From the NCBI GenBank assembly GCA_050998615.1, contig JBPCQA010000036.1, positions 1 through 64,000 of the forward strand: a DNA stretch of 64,000 bases. Direction: 5' to 3'. Source of the stretch: JBPCQA01 sp050998615. Its GTDB lineage: Bacteria; Actinomycetota; Actinomycetes; Propionibacteriales; Nocardioidaceae. This document shows positions 7,810 through 16,160 of this stretch, in pieces. The notes beneath the pieces are model-generated. The model saw nothing but the letters and a program-made list of their open reading frames with translations. It did not search any database and was not told the DNA's origin. A program made the position numbers and the translations under genes. Numbering within the stretch: position 1 is the first letter of the stretch; every line of letters begins with the position of its first letter.

Positions 7810-8291
7810 GACGTGGTGCTGCCGCCAGACATCAGGCGAACAGGTGGGCAGCCAACCACGGTGAGGGCGGCACCGCCCTGATCGAGCTGACGTGGCTCGG
7901 TCTGCTCTTGTTGATCCCGCTCGTCTACGTGATCATCACCATCGTCACTGTGCAGCGGTCGGCGTTCGGCGCGACGGAGGCGGTCCGGGCCGCCGGGCGT
8001 GCCTACATCTTGGCTCCAGACGTCGCCACGGCGCAGCAGCGCGCCTACCGGGCCGCCGAGATCGCCATGCACGACCAAGGTGTCGAGCTGAGCCCGTCAC
8101 AGTTAGTGATCAGCTGCCATCCCACCCCCGACTCGTGCCTTCAGCCAGGCTCGTCGGTCGAAGTGCAGTTACACATGAACGTCGCGCTGCCGCTCGCCCC
8201 GGCGATGGGCGCACGGTCAACGGCAAGCGTCGCGGTCTCCGCGGCACACGTCGAGCCGTACGGCGTCTACCGTGAGGCAGCGCCTCGATGA
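7806..8291 (+). CDS. TadE/TadF-like pseudopilin
   Basis: 161 residues from GTG 7806, overlapping the previous gene by 4 nt. The motif GEGGTALIELTWLGLLLLIPLVYVIITIV (Gly before a hydrophobic helix with Glu near +5) is the TadE-family signal. The external domain carries one cysteine pair (CHPTPDSC) and ends with a beta-strand-rich segment. Second minor pilin of the locus. Confidence 0.78.
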   Translation: MRRGAAARHQANRWAANHGEGGTALIELTWLGLLLLIPLVYVIITIVTVQRSAFGATEAVRAAGRAYILAPDVATAQQRAYRAAEIAMHDQGVELSPSQLVISCHPTPDSCLQPGSSVEVQLHMNVALPLAPAMGARSTASVAVSAAHVEPYGVYREAAPR

Positions 8292-8307
8292 GAGGCCGGG
8301 AGCGCTA

Positions 8308-8748
8308 GTGAGTGGGCGAATGCGGCGGTCGCAGGCCGGTCAGATCACCGCCATGCTTGTGTTGTTCGCGATCTGCCTGCTGCTCACGATCATCGCGGTC
8401 ACCGACGTCTCCGCCGCATACCTGCGTCGTCAAAGCGCGACGTCCCTGGCCGACGGGGCCGCGCTGGCGGCTACGACGGCGGCGACCGCCGGCGTCGTGT
8501 ACGGATCCGCCGACGACCGGTACGTCGACATCGACCAGGCATCCGCATCCGCCGCTGTCGAGCAGTACCTGCGCGACACCGGTGCCTATCAGACATACCC
8601 TGGCCTGCAGTGTGCGGTCGGCGTGCGAGGCCACGTCGTGACGGTCCAGCTAACCATGCCGTTCAAGCTGCCGGTGCCGGTGCCCGGAGTAGCTGCCAGC
8701 ACGCTGGTCCATGGCAGCGGGTCGGCCGAACTGCCGATCTACCAGTAG
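8308..8748 (+). CDS. TadG/Rv3660c-neighbourhood-type pilus protein (TadE-like, Flp locus)
   Basis: 146 residues from GTG 8308 behind GGGAG; ATG 8320 is an alternative. The N-terminal QAGQITAMLVLFAICLLLTIIAVTDVSAAYLRRQSATSLADGAALAAT motif is the hallmark of the Flp-pilus-assembly TadE/G-like and "helicase/secretion neighbourhood" proteins. Full-length TadG proteins carry a long von Willebrand-like region that is absent here. Membrane-anchored, with the body outside the cytoplasmic membrane. Last gene of the tad remnant operon. Confidence 0.75.
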   Translation: MSGRMRRSQAGQITAMLVLFAICLLLTIIAVTDVSAAYLRRQSATSLADGAALAATTAATAGVVYGSADDRYVDIDQASASAAVEQYLRDTGAYQTYPGLQCAVGVRGHVVTVQLTMPFKLPVPVPGVAASTLVHGSGSAELPIYQ

Positions 8749-8820
8749 GCGACCCGGTCGCGCGGCCCGGTCGCTGTCCGAGGTCTCCACACGCACCGGC
8801 CCTTGGGTGATAATTTCCGG

Positions 8821-10095
8821 GTGCTGTGGATGGTCGGGTCGCTGCGACGATGGGTGAGAGTTACGGTTGCCCGGTTGCGACGGCGGGGTGCCTGGATTGC
8901 CGGCTGGACGCTTCGGCTCACCGCAGCGGCGGTCGCGAGCTACATCGTCGCCCAAATGATCTTCCCGCACAGTCAGGCACTGCTGGCGCCGCTGACCGCG
9001 CTGTTGGTCGTCCAGTTGACCCCGGTGAGCTTGTTGACGTCCGGCGTGCAGCGGGTGTTGAGCGTGGTCGTGGGTGTCGTGGTGGCGGTGATTTTCTCGT
9101 CCGTCGTTGGTGTGTCCTGGTGGAGCCTCGGCGTGGTGATTGCGCTGTCCATCCTGATCGGTCAGGTGCTTCGGCTGGGCTCGAATCAGCTGGAGGTGGC
9201 GATCAGCGCGATGCTCGTGCTGGGGGCGGGGGTTGGAGGTGCCGAGCTGGCAGCCTGGCAACGGGTCGCTCAGACTTTAGTCGGGGCCGGGGTCGGTGTG
9301 CTGTCCAATCTGGTGTTCCCGCCCCGGGTCGCCACCAAGGACGCCGGCGGCGCAATTCGAGAGTTCGCCGATGAGCTGGCCCGGCTGATGGAGGCGGCGG
9401 CCGAGGACCTGGAAACCACGAGGGAAAGCGGTGCCTCACTGACCGATCCGACGTCGCGCTGGCTCGGCGAGTCGCGCCGATTGACCCACGCCATTCCCAA
9501 CGTCGGCATCGCGCTGCTACGAGCCGAGGAGTCCAGACGGCTCAACGTACGAGCGGTCGGGACCACCGATTTGAGTCCCGGCCTGCGCCGTGGGTTAGAG
9601 GCCCTGGAGCACTCCGCAGTCGCCGTACGCAGCATGTTCCGGTCCCTAGACGACGCCGCGCAAAGGCGTGAGTCGCAGCCACGCGACTTCGGTGACGATC
9701 TTCAACTGGTGGCCGTCTGGTTGTTGCTCCACGAGTTGGCCGCCGCAATTCGCGCGTTCGGGCTGTTGGTAGACGCCGAGGCGCATCCCGCGCAGGGGCG
9801 GCCGAACGTGGGCCTGTTGCGCGAAGGGCTCGAGGGGCTCAACGAGGCACGAGCGCAGCTCACCGAGCTCGTCCTCGTCGATCCGCGCGAGGACGCCACG
9901 CTTGCCGAACTGAACTTCGCCTTGCTGGCCACAGTGGAACGCCTGCTCCGCGAGCTGAACCTCGACGAGCGGATTCGCCATCTCGAGCAAAGCTCACCAC
10001 CGACGCTGCGACGGACCGTCGCGCTTCCCAGACGAGGTGACGCCGGCGCGGCTCGCGGTCGCCCGTCGCGGTTGGGAACCCGTCGGCGCGACTAG
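8821..10095 (+). CDS. FUSC / aromatic-acid-exporter family membrane protein
   Basis: About 424 residues. GTG 8821 and ATG 8830 are the likely starts; TTG 8803 would add six residues. An N-terminal bundle of some six hydrophobic segments (LRLTAAAVASYIVAQMIF, ALLAPLTALLVVQLTP, VVVGVVVAVIFSSVVGV, LGVVIALSILIGQVL, AISAMLVLGAGVG, VGAGVGVLSNLVFPP) matches the FUSC-like/ArAE_1 domain. It is followed by a long cytoplasmic helical region of about 230 residues. Family members export aromatic carboxylic acids or related compounds; substrate here is unknown. It stands alone between the tad operon and the amine-catabolism region. Confidence 0.78.
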   Translation: MLWMVGSLRRWVRVTVARLRRRGAWIAGWTLRLTAAAVASYIVAQMIFPHSQALLAPLTALLVVQLTPVSLLTSGVQRVLSVVVGVVVAVIFSSVVGVSWWSLGVVIALSILIGQVLRLGSNQLEVAISAMLVLGAGVGGAELAAWQRVAQTLVGAGVGVLSNLVFPPRVATKDAGGAIREFADELARLMEAAAEDLETTRESGASLTDPTSRWLGESRRLTHAIPNVGIALLRAEESRRLNVRAVGTTDLSPGLRRGLEALEHSAVAVRSMFRSLDDAAQRRESQPRDFGDDLQLVAVWLLLHELAAAIRAFGLLVDAEAHPAQGRPNVGLLREGLEGLNEARAQLTELVLVDPREDATLAELNFALLATVERLLRELNLDERIRHLEQSSPPTLRRTVALPRRGDAGAARGRPSRLGTRRRD

Positions 10096-10392
10096 GCTCG
10101 CGCACCAGGCCCGAGCCGCTGGCCGTGATCGATTGCGGGGAGCACGCCGCGGCAATCGAACCTCGGGCCGGGCCGTTGCAGCTTCGTGACCGCCCGCCGG
10201 AACCGGGGCGGATTCCTCGCGTCGCATGAGCATGACCACATTGCGATCGTCCGGGTGTTCGTACGACGCCCTGCACCTGCTTTCCTGCGCCGTCGTGCTG
10301 GCGGCCGGCACGATATTCGCCACCTCCGCTCCTGCACCCCTGAAGCGCGCAAAGGTCTAGACTGAATCTGTGATCCTCCATAAGCTGGGGGA
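10096..10392. other. Intergenic region with control site of the oxidoreductase gene
   Basis: About 297 bases without a convincing gene. The only recognisable element is the GTCTAGAC palindrome near the right end, listed separately. The open minus-strand frames across this stretch are arginine-rich and look like shadows. Confidence 0.5.
10353..10369. promoter_or_regulatory. Putative GntR operator (copy 1)
   Basis: AAGGTCTAGACTGAATC contains the palindrome GTCTAGAC (10355-10362), about 30 nt before the start of the dehydrogenase gene. It matches the site at 14738-14753 in AGGTCTAGACTNAATC, 15 of 16 positions. No other copy was noticed, and a GntR-family gene lies between the two. Binding is inferred. 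Confidence 0.65.
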
Positions 10393-12879
10393 GTGCCAGA
10401 GCGTCAGCTTCGCCCAAGCGGCGAGCTTCCCGACAGAGCACGCGTCGTGATCATTGGCGGGGGAGTCGGCGGCGCCAGCGTCGCCTACCACCTCGCGGAG
10501 CTTGGCGAAACTGATGTCGTGCTTGTCGAGCGAAGTGAGCTGACCAGTGGCTCGACGTTCCACTCCGCCGGCCTGGTTGGCCAATTACGCGCCGACCCTG
10601 CGCTGACCCAGATGAACATGTACTCCGTAGAGCTCTATCGGGAGCTCCAGCAGAACGCGCACGCGCCGAGTTGGGTTGAATGCGGAGGCATCAAACTGGC
10701 CTCCTCCACCGAACGCCTCGAGGAGATCCGCAGACAGATCAGCTGGGCACACAGCTACGGCCTCCCCCTCCACGAGATCTCACCGGCCGAAGCCAAGGAC
10801 ATGTTTCCACTGATCGAGACCCACGGCGTCGCGGGCGCTTGTTACCTCGAGTCCGACGGCTACCTCGATCCCGCACAGCTCTGCTCATCAATGGCGGCCC
10901 ACGCCCGCGAGTCCGGTGTGATGATCCGACCTGACACCTGCGTTCTCGCGATCACCACGGCCGACGGCCGGGTGACCGGGGTTCGCACGAACCGTGGCGA
11001 CATCGAGTGCGAAGTCGTCGTCAACTGCGGTGGCATGTTCGCAGCGGAAATCGCCCGGATGGTCGGGGTGAGAGTGCCGATCGTGCCCATGTCACATCAG
11101 TACGTCGTCACCGAGCCCTGCCTCGGTGGGGTCGCCGTCGCGTCACGAACAGGGGTCGGCAAGGCGTTGCCCACGTTGCGAGACCCAGACCTGCTCGTCT
11201 ACTGGCGGCAAGAGGTCGAGGGCCTGGTGATGGGCGGGTACGAGCGAAATCCGGCGCCGTGGACGGCGAGCCCGAGGTCGTACGACGCAATTCCCGCTGA
11301 CTTCAACGGCCGTCTCCTGCCTGAGGCGTGGGAGCGGTTCGAGCAAATAGCCGAGAACGCGACCATCCGGGTGCCGGTGATGGCCGATGTGGGTCTCCGC
11401 ACGGTGATCAATGGACCCGAGGGCTTCACGCCGGACAACGAATTCTGCCTGGGCGAGACAGAGGTGGGTGGATTCTTCGTCGCGGCCGGCTTCTGCGCCC
11501 ACGGGATCGCCGGCGCGGGCGGGATCGGCAAGGTGATGGCCGAGTGGATAGTCCACGGTGAGCCGGGGTTGGATCTGTGGCAGATGGACATCGGTCGATT
11601 CGGTGCCGCCTACCAGTCGCCGTCCTACACTCTGGCCCGCACCATGGAGAGTTACCGGACGTATTACGACATCAGCTACCCGCAGTTGGAGCGTACGTCG
11701 GGGCGGCCGCTGCGTACCTCGCCGGTTTACGAGTGGCACCGCGCCCACGGTGCGGTGTTCGGAGAAAAGGGTGGCTGGCAGCGGGTCAACTTTTACCAGA
11801 CCAACGCACCAGACGGCGACGAACGGCTATGCCCGCATGGTTGGGCGGGCCGGGACTGGTCTGCGGCCACCGTCGCGGAGCATGTGTCGACCCGGACGAC
11901 GGCGGGGCTGTTCGACGAGACCTCGTTCGCGAAGCTCGACATTGAGGGGCCGACGACGGCAACGTTCTTGGAACGCGTTTGCGACAACCAGGTGGCCCGC
12001 GACATCGGTGACGTGACCTACACTCAGGCGCTCAACACCAGCGGCGGGATCGAGGCGGACTTCACGGTCACCAGAGTCGGCCCGAGCCGATTCCTGATCG
12101 TGACCGGCACCGCGTTCGGCACTCATGACCTGCGCTGGCTCCGCAAACAGGCGCGCCTGGGCCGCGACGACGTCACGATCAATGACGTCACCGGCATGTT
12201 CGCCTGTTTTGGGCTATGGGGGCCTGCGGCACGCGAGATCCTGGGCAGGCTCACGCCGGCTGACGTCTCTGACGAGGCGTTTGCGTTTATGACGGCCCGC
12301 GAGATCGTTGTTGGTGATGTGCCGGTCCTGGCTTTGCGGGTGACGTTCACCGGTGAGCACGGGTGGGAGCTGTACCCGAGCACCGAGTACGCCGCCGCGC
12401 TGTGGGCGGGGCTGATCGAGGCCGGCGACGATCTGGGCATGCGACCCGGTGGCTACCGCGCCATCGAGAGTCTGCGGCTCGAGCGGGGCTACCGCGTCTG
12501 GGGCACTGACATCACCCCGGAAACCACGCCGTACGAAGCCGGTCTCGGATTCTGCGTCGAGCTCGACAAACCCGGCGGTTTCCTCGGCGATGCGGCGTTG
12601 CGTGCCGACCGTGCCGCCGGGCCGGTCCGCAAGCTCTGCTGCCTCGTGCTCGACGACCCACACGCCGTCGCCTTGGGCGCTGAACCGGTCCGGGTAGGCG
12701 GTGGCGTCGAGGGGCGCGTCACGTCAGGGGGGCTTGGCTACACATGTCGACGGTCGATCGCCTATGCGTATCTTCCGGTCGAGCACAGCTCCGTCGGTAC
12801 GCCGATCGAAGTGGACCTGTTCGGCGCCTGGACTCCGGGCCACGTCACCGACGTACGCGACCTGAGAGCCGGACCCTGA
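10393..12879 (+). CDS. Dimethylglycine/sarcosine dehydrogenase-like FAD oxidoreductase with GcvT domain
   Basis: 828 residues from GTG 10393. An N-terminal DAO-type FAD-binding fold starts at VVIIGGGVGGASVAYHLAELG (about residues 17-37), then LVERSELTSGSTFHSAGLVGQ with the histidine that in DMGDH/SDH carries covalent FAD. The substrate domain ends near residue 380 (GFCAHGIAGAGGIGKVMAEWI). The C-terminal half is a GcvT/aminomethyltransferase-like folate-binding domain (GLFDETSFAKLDIEGPTTATFLERV, VTFTGEHGWELYPS, GYRAIESLRLERGYRVWGTDITPETTPYEAGLGF). Such enzymes oxidatively demethylate N-methylglycines and pass C1 to tetrahydrofolate. It lies under a putative GntR operator. Exact substrate is unproven. 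Confidence 0.85.
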   Translation: MPERQLRPSGELPDRARVVIIGGGVGGASVAYHLAELGETDVVLVERSELTSGSTFHSAGLVGQLRADPALTQMNMYSVELYRELQQNAHAPSWVECGGIKLASSTERLEEIRRQISWAHSYGLPLHEISPAEAKDMFPLIETHGVAGACYLESDGYLDPAQLCSSMAAHARESGVMIRPDTCVLAITTADGRVTGVRTNRGDIECEVVVNCGGMFAAEIARMVGVRVPIVPMSHQYVVTEPCLGGVAVASRTGVGKALPTLRDPDLLVYWRQEVEGLVMGGYERNPAPWTASPRSYDAIPADFNGRLLPEAWERFEQIAENATIRVPVMADVGLRTVINGPEGFTPDNEFCLGETEVGGFFVAAGFCAHGIAGAGGIGKVMAEWIVHGEPGLDLWQMDIGRFGAAYQSPSYTLARTMESYRTYYDISYPQLERTSGRPLRTSPVYEWHRAHGAVFGEKGGWQRVNFYQTNAPDGDERLCPHGWAGRDWSAATVAEHVSTRTTAGLFDETSFAKLDIEGPTTATFLERVCDNQVARDIGDVTYTQALNTSGGIEADFTVTRVGPSRFLIVTGTAFGTHDLRWLRKQARLGRDDVTINDVTGMFACFGLWGPAAREILGRLTPADVSDEAFAFMTAREIVVGDVPVLALRVTFTGEHGWELYPSTEYAAALWAGLIEAGDDLGMRPGGYRAIESLRLERGYRVWGTDITPETTPYEAGLGFCVELDKPGGFLGDAALRADRAAGPVRKLCCLVLDDPHAVALGAEPVRVGGGVEGRVTSGGLGYTCRRSIAYAYLPVEHSSVGTPIEVDLFGAWTPGHVTDVRDLRAGP

Positions 12880-12927
12880 CGAGGCCTGACCACAGCGTCG
12901 CGGCCGCCCGCCTTAATGGCGTGGCGT

Positions 12928-13740
12928 CTACGGCCGCCTCAGCGGCACCGAGCGGAGCTCTCCGGTCTGGTCGGCCATGGTGCGGACCGAAACTCGGATC
13001 CGGTCCGGCCGGAAGAGATCACGCGCGTACTCGACCGGGCGACCCGAAGCCGAGCTGGCGGTGCGCTCGATCAACAGCAGGGCCGACCCGTGCACCACTG
13101 CGAGCAGCTCCGCCACTGCCGCATCGGCGATGTAGGGCTCGAGGTACTCAGTAGCCGTCTTCGGTGCCAACCCGTAGTCGCGTCGCATCCGGGCATAAAG
13201 CGACCCGGTGAGCCGCCGGTTCAGCAGCCCGGGAAACAGGTCGGTCGGCAGGTACGACCGCTCCAGTGCCAACGGCTGACTAAAAGCCCGCGCTCTGACC
13301 GATCTGACTCGGACGATCTCGTACACGTGATCCCCCCGCTCCAGCTCGAGCGCCTTGGCCACCGCAACCGTCGCCGCCACCACCTCGGCCTTCTCGATTC
13401 GGGCGCTGGCCCTGACGTGACCGCGACGCAGCTGTTCGGTGAATCCGGCCAAACCGGTGATGTCACACTCGATCTTCGGCTCGAGGATGAACGTGCCGCC
13501 TTGCCGGCCCGGGACACGCTCGATGACTCCACGAGCTTCCAACGACGCAAGCGACTGCCTCAGCGTCATCCGGCTGACACCGAGTGCCAGTGAGAGATCC
13601 TGCTCCTTGGGCAGCCTGTCGCCGGGCATAAGGGTGCCTTCAGCGATCGACGTCATCAGCCATTGCTCTATTTGCAGGTGCGCAGGAAGGCTCGCCGCCA
13701 CGGTCAAGTCCGGGGCACTCGCCAGCCACTCGTTCACCAT
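12928..13740 (-). CDS. GntR-family regulator with UTRA ligand domain (HutC subfamily)
   Basis: 270 residues from ATG 13740. An N-terminal winged helix (AHLQIEQWLMTSIAEGTLMPGDRLPKEQDLSLALGVSRMTLRQSLASLEARGVIERVPGRQGGTFI, about residues 20-90) is followed by a UTRA domain (VYEIVRVRSVRARAFSQPLALERSYLPTDLFPGL ... YLEPYIADAAVAELL). It lies 61 nt downstream of the broken permease on the same strand and between the two GTCTAGAC sites. It probably controls the whole catabolic cluster, released by the amine substrate or an intermediate. Confidence 0.85.
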   Translation of the reverse strand: MVNEWLASAPDLTVAASLPAHLQIEQWLMTSIAEGTLMPGDRLPKEQDLSLALGVSRMTLRQSLASLEARGVIERVPGRQGGTFILEPKIECDITGLAGFTEQLRRGHVRASARIEKAEVVAATVAVAKALELERGDHVYEIVRVRSVRARAFSQPLALERSYLPTDLFPGLLNRRLTGSLYARMRRDYGLAPKTATEYLEPYIADAAVAELLAVVHGSALLLIERTASSASGRPVEYARDLFRPDRIRVSVRTMADQTGELRSVPLRRP

Positions 13741-13801
13741 CTCCAAGCACCCATTTGGCGAACCCTCCGCATGCGGCGAGCTGGCTGTCCGAAGGGTCGC
13801 C

Positions 13802-14440
13802 TCACTCGTCGAAGACCTCGACGACCAGGGGGTCGATCGTGTGCTTGGGTCCCGTGAACCAGTTCTTCACTGACGCATGCCACCAGATCCACAACAACAG
13901 CAAGGCTCCGAGCACCACTATTGGGGTGTAGTTCACGAAGCGCCATTGGAAAGCGCTGTTGCCAGGCACACCACCAGGCGACGTGGGGAACAAGGCGATG
14001 ATCGATGTGACGCCAATCTCCGCCACCGCGACGAGACACATCCACCGGTACTTCTTGCCGAGCGTCCAGCCACCCGGCGTGAAGTTGGACCCGGCGCGCC
14101 AGCGTAGGAAGATCGGAATCGCAAACGTGACGTAGAGCCCGATGACACCGATCGAGACGACCGCGAAAAACGCCACCGGCACCGGTGCGCCGTTGATGTC
14201 CAGCTTCAGCAGGGCTGGCAACGTCAACACCACCGCTATCACTGCGGAGAGGATCACACCGTAAACCGGGACCCGCTTGTTGTTTAGGTGCGACCAGTAC
14301 CGCGAGCCCGGAACCGCTCCGTCCCTGCTGAACGCGAACAGCATGCGAGTCGTCGACGTCATGCAAGCGACAGTGCAGAAAAACTGGCCAGCGGTGGAGA
14401 TAAACAAGACAGTGGCCGCCCACTTGGCCATCTGGTGAAG
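13802..14440 (-). pseudogene. APC-family amino acid/amine permease, C-terminal fragment
   Basis: About 212 codons in one minus-strand frame cover only the C-terminal half of an amino acid-polyamine-organocation transporter: KWAATVLFISTAGQFFCTVACMTSTTRMLFAFSRDGAVPGSR, then four to five membrane helices, including a VILSAVIAVVLTLPALL segment and YTPIVVLGALLLLWIWW, ending VVEVFDE. The N-terminal six or so helices are missing. The sequence joins abruptly, out of frame, to a kinase N-terminus at about 14440. The usual APC consensus helices 1, 2 and 6 are lost, so it should not transport. Either a deletion relic or an assembly error. Confidence 0.85.
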
Positions 14441-14675
14441 CCCCCGACTCTGCCGCGGCAAGCGAGTTGCGGTATTCGGCTTCCCGGTCGATGGCCAGCA
14501 TCGAGCTGTCCTGGCTCGAAATCCGGACTACAACGTCGTGATCCTCGGTGGTGACCCGCAGGTTGCAATTGGTCAGGCCACCCGCCAGCTGAGTGACGGT
14601 GCGGGGCCGACCTCGCAGACAGGGAAGCTGGTCGAGCAGCTCATCGAGGCCGTGGGGCAACGCGACCGCAGCCAT
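14436..14675 (-). pseudogene. Choline/ethanolamine-kinase-like phosphotransferase, N-terminal fragment
   Basis: From ATG 14675, about 80 codons read as the start of an APH/choline-kinase-like protein: VTQLAGGLTNCNLRVTTEDHDVVVRISSQDSSMLAIDREAEYRNSLAAAESG, that is the glycine-rich GGLTN loop, the VVRI ATP-binding lysine-equivalent region and the REAEYRN helix. Similarity stops at about 14436, where sequence of an unrelated permease begins in another frame. The catalytic HxDxxxxN and DxD parts are absent. The gene is divergent from the GS-like ligase and shares its operator region. Confidence 0.8.
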
Positions 14676-14737
14676 GCTGAATCCCCTTCCCCTCGGCGAC
14701 GATTCGGTAGCAAGATGCTAGTGGCACTGTTCTATTC

Positions 14738-14753
14738 AGGTCTAGACTCAATC
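14738..14753. promoter_or_regulatory. Putative GntR operator (copy 2)
   Basis: AGGTCTAGACTCAATC with palindrome GTCTAGAC at 14740-14747, in the divergent promoter between the kinase fragment (minus) and the GS-like ligase (plus). Flanking ATTC/CAAT arms extend the dyad imperfectly. Near-identical to copy 1. Confidence 0.65.
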
Positions 14754-14790
14754 AGAAATTCTCGTCAGCCGAACAGAAGCGAGACAGCAG

Positions 14791-16153
14791 ATGGCAACAC
14801 CCGACTTTCCGCTCGCCACCGCTGAACTGCGCCGACTCGTCGATGCGGGGGAGGTGGACACCGTGGTGGTCGCCTTCACCGACATGCAAGGCCGACTGCA
14901 GGGCAAACGCATCCATGGGCAGTTCTTCCTGGACACTGTCCTCGACCACGGCACCGAGGGCTGCAACTATTTGCTCGCCGTCGACGTGGACATGAACACG
15001 GTCGACGGCTACGCGATCAGTTCGCGGGCGACAGGCTATGGGGACATGGAGTTCGTCATCGACCTGTCCACACTGCGCCATACGCGGTGGCTGCCCGGCA
15101 GCGTCATGGTGCAGGCCGACCTGGCGTGGCTTGATGACGCTCACACCCCGGTCGCCCAGTCACCCCGGCAGATACTCAAGACCCAGGCGGGCCGGGGCGC
15201 CGACCGCGGCTTGGTGGCGTTGGCCGGCACCGAGCTGGAGTTCAACGTCTACGACGACACGTACGAGCACGCGTGGAAAGCCGGCTACCAAAACCTCACG
15301 CCGGGCAACCAGTACAACGTCGACTACTCCTTGCTCGGTGGAAGCAGGGTCGAGCCGCTGCTGCGCGACATTCGCAACCACATGTACGACGCCGGGCTCG
15401 TCGTCGAGTCGGCCAAGGGCGAGTGCAATCTCGGTCAGCACGAGATCGCGTTCCGCTACGCCGATGTGGTCAAGACTGCCGACCAGCATTCCGTTTACAA
15501 GAACGCGGCGAAGGAGATCGCGGCTCTGCACGGCAAGTCGGTGACATTCATGGCGAAGTTTGACGAGCGGGAGGGAAACTCCTGCCACATCCACATGAGT
15601 GTGCGGGGCACCGAGGGGTCCATCGTCTTCGACGAGGGTGCCGGTCCCACCAACGTGTTCGAGCACTTCGTGGCCGGCGTGCAAGCCACGCTGGCCGAGT
15701 TCACCTTGCTCTACGCGCCGAACATCAACTCCTACAAGCGCTACCAGCCCGGATCGTTCGCCCCTACCGCGATCGCCTGGGGTCGCGACAACCGCACGTG
15801 TGCGCTTCGCGTCGTCGGCCACGGTCCGGGACTGCGTGTTGAGAACCGGGTGCCCGGAGGCGACATGAACCCCTACCTCGGCCTGGCCGGGATGTTGGCC
15901 GGTGGCCTCTACGGCATCGAACACGAGCTCGAGATCGAACCGCCCTTCGAAGGGAACGCCTACGAGTCCGACAAACCGCATGTGCCGAGCACCTTGCAAC
16001 AGGCTCGGGACGCGTTCGCCGGATCGTCAAGCACGCAAGGCCTTCGGTGACGACGTCGTCGACCACTACCTCAACGCCGCGGACATCGAGATCACCGCGT
16101 TCAATGCGGCGATCACCGACTGGGAGCGGATGCGAGGCTTCGAGAGATTGTGA
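14791..16153 (+). pseudogene. Glutamine-synthetase-like gamma-glutamyl-amine ligase, frameshifted near the 3' end
   Basis: ATG 14791; 419 codons open in the first frame, with all GS-like motifs: GTELEFNVYD (Glu148/Glu150), ESAKGECNLGQHEI, GNSCHIHMSV (about 262-271), SYKRYQPGSFAPTAIAWGRDNRT and RVENRVPGGDMNPYL. The frame ends in a nonsense tail at 16050. The expected GS C-terminus (RKAFGDDVVDHYLNAADIEI...WERMRGFERL) continues in another frame to 16153, so one base is extra (or two missing) around 16015-16035. Length to 16153 suits a GlnA-like ligase such as PuuA, IpuC or GlnA3/GlnA4, which glutamylate amines rather than ammonia. If the frameshift is an error the gene is intact; the catalytic core is complete either way. 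Confidence 0.85.
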
Positions 16154-16160
16154 GCCACCC

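Noticed and set aside
13734..14675. Single 313-residue minus-strand protein starting with the kinase motif
   Set aside because: Past about residue 80 it reads the permease region out of frame; the permease frame is a different one, so it is a composite, not one protein.
16047..16160. Upstream extension of the aldehyde dehydrogenase
   Set aside because: Serine/threonine/arginine-rich shadow of the ligase C-terminus; GTG 16161 gives the natural start.
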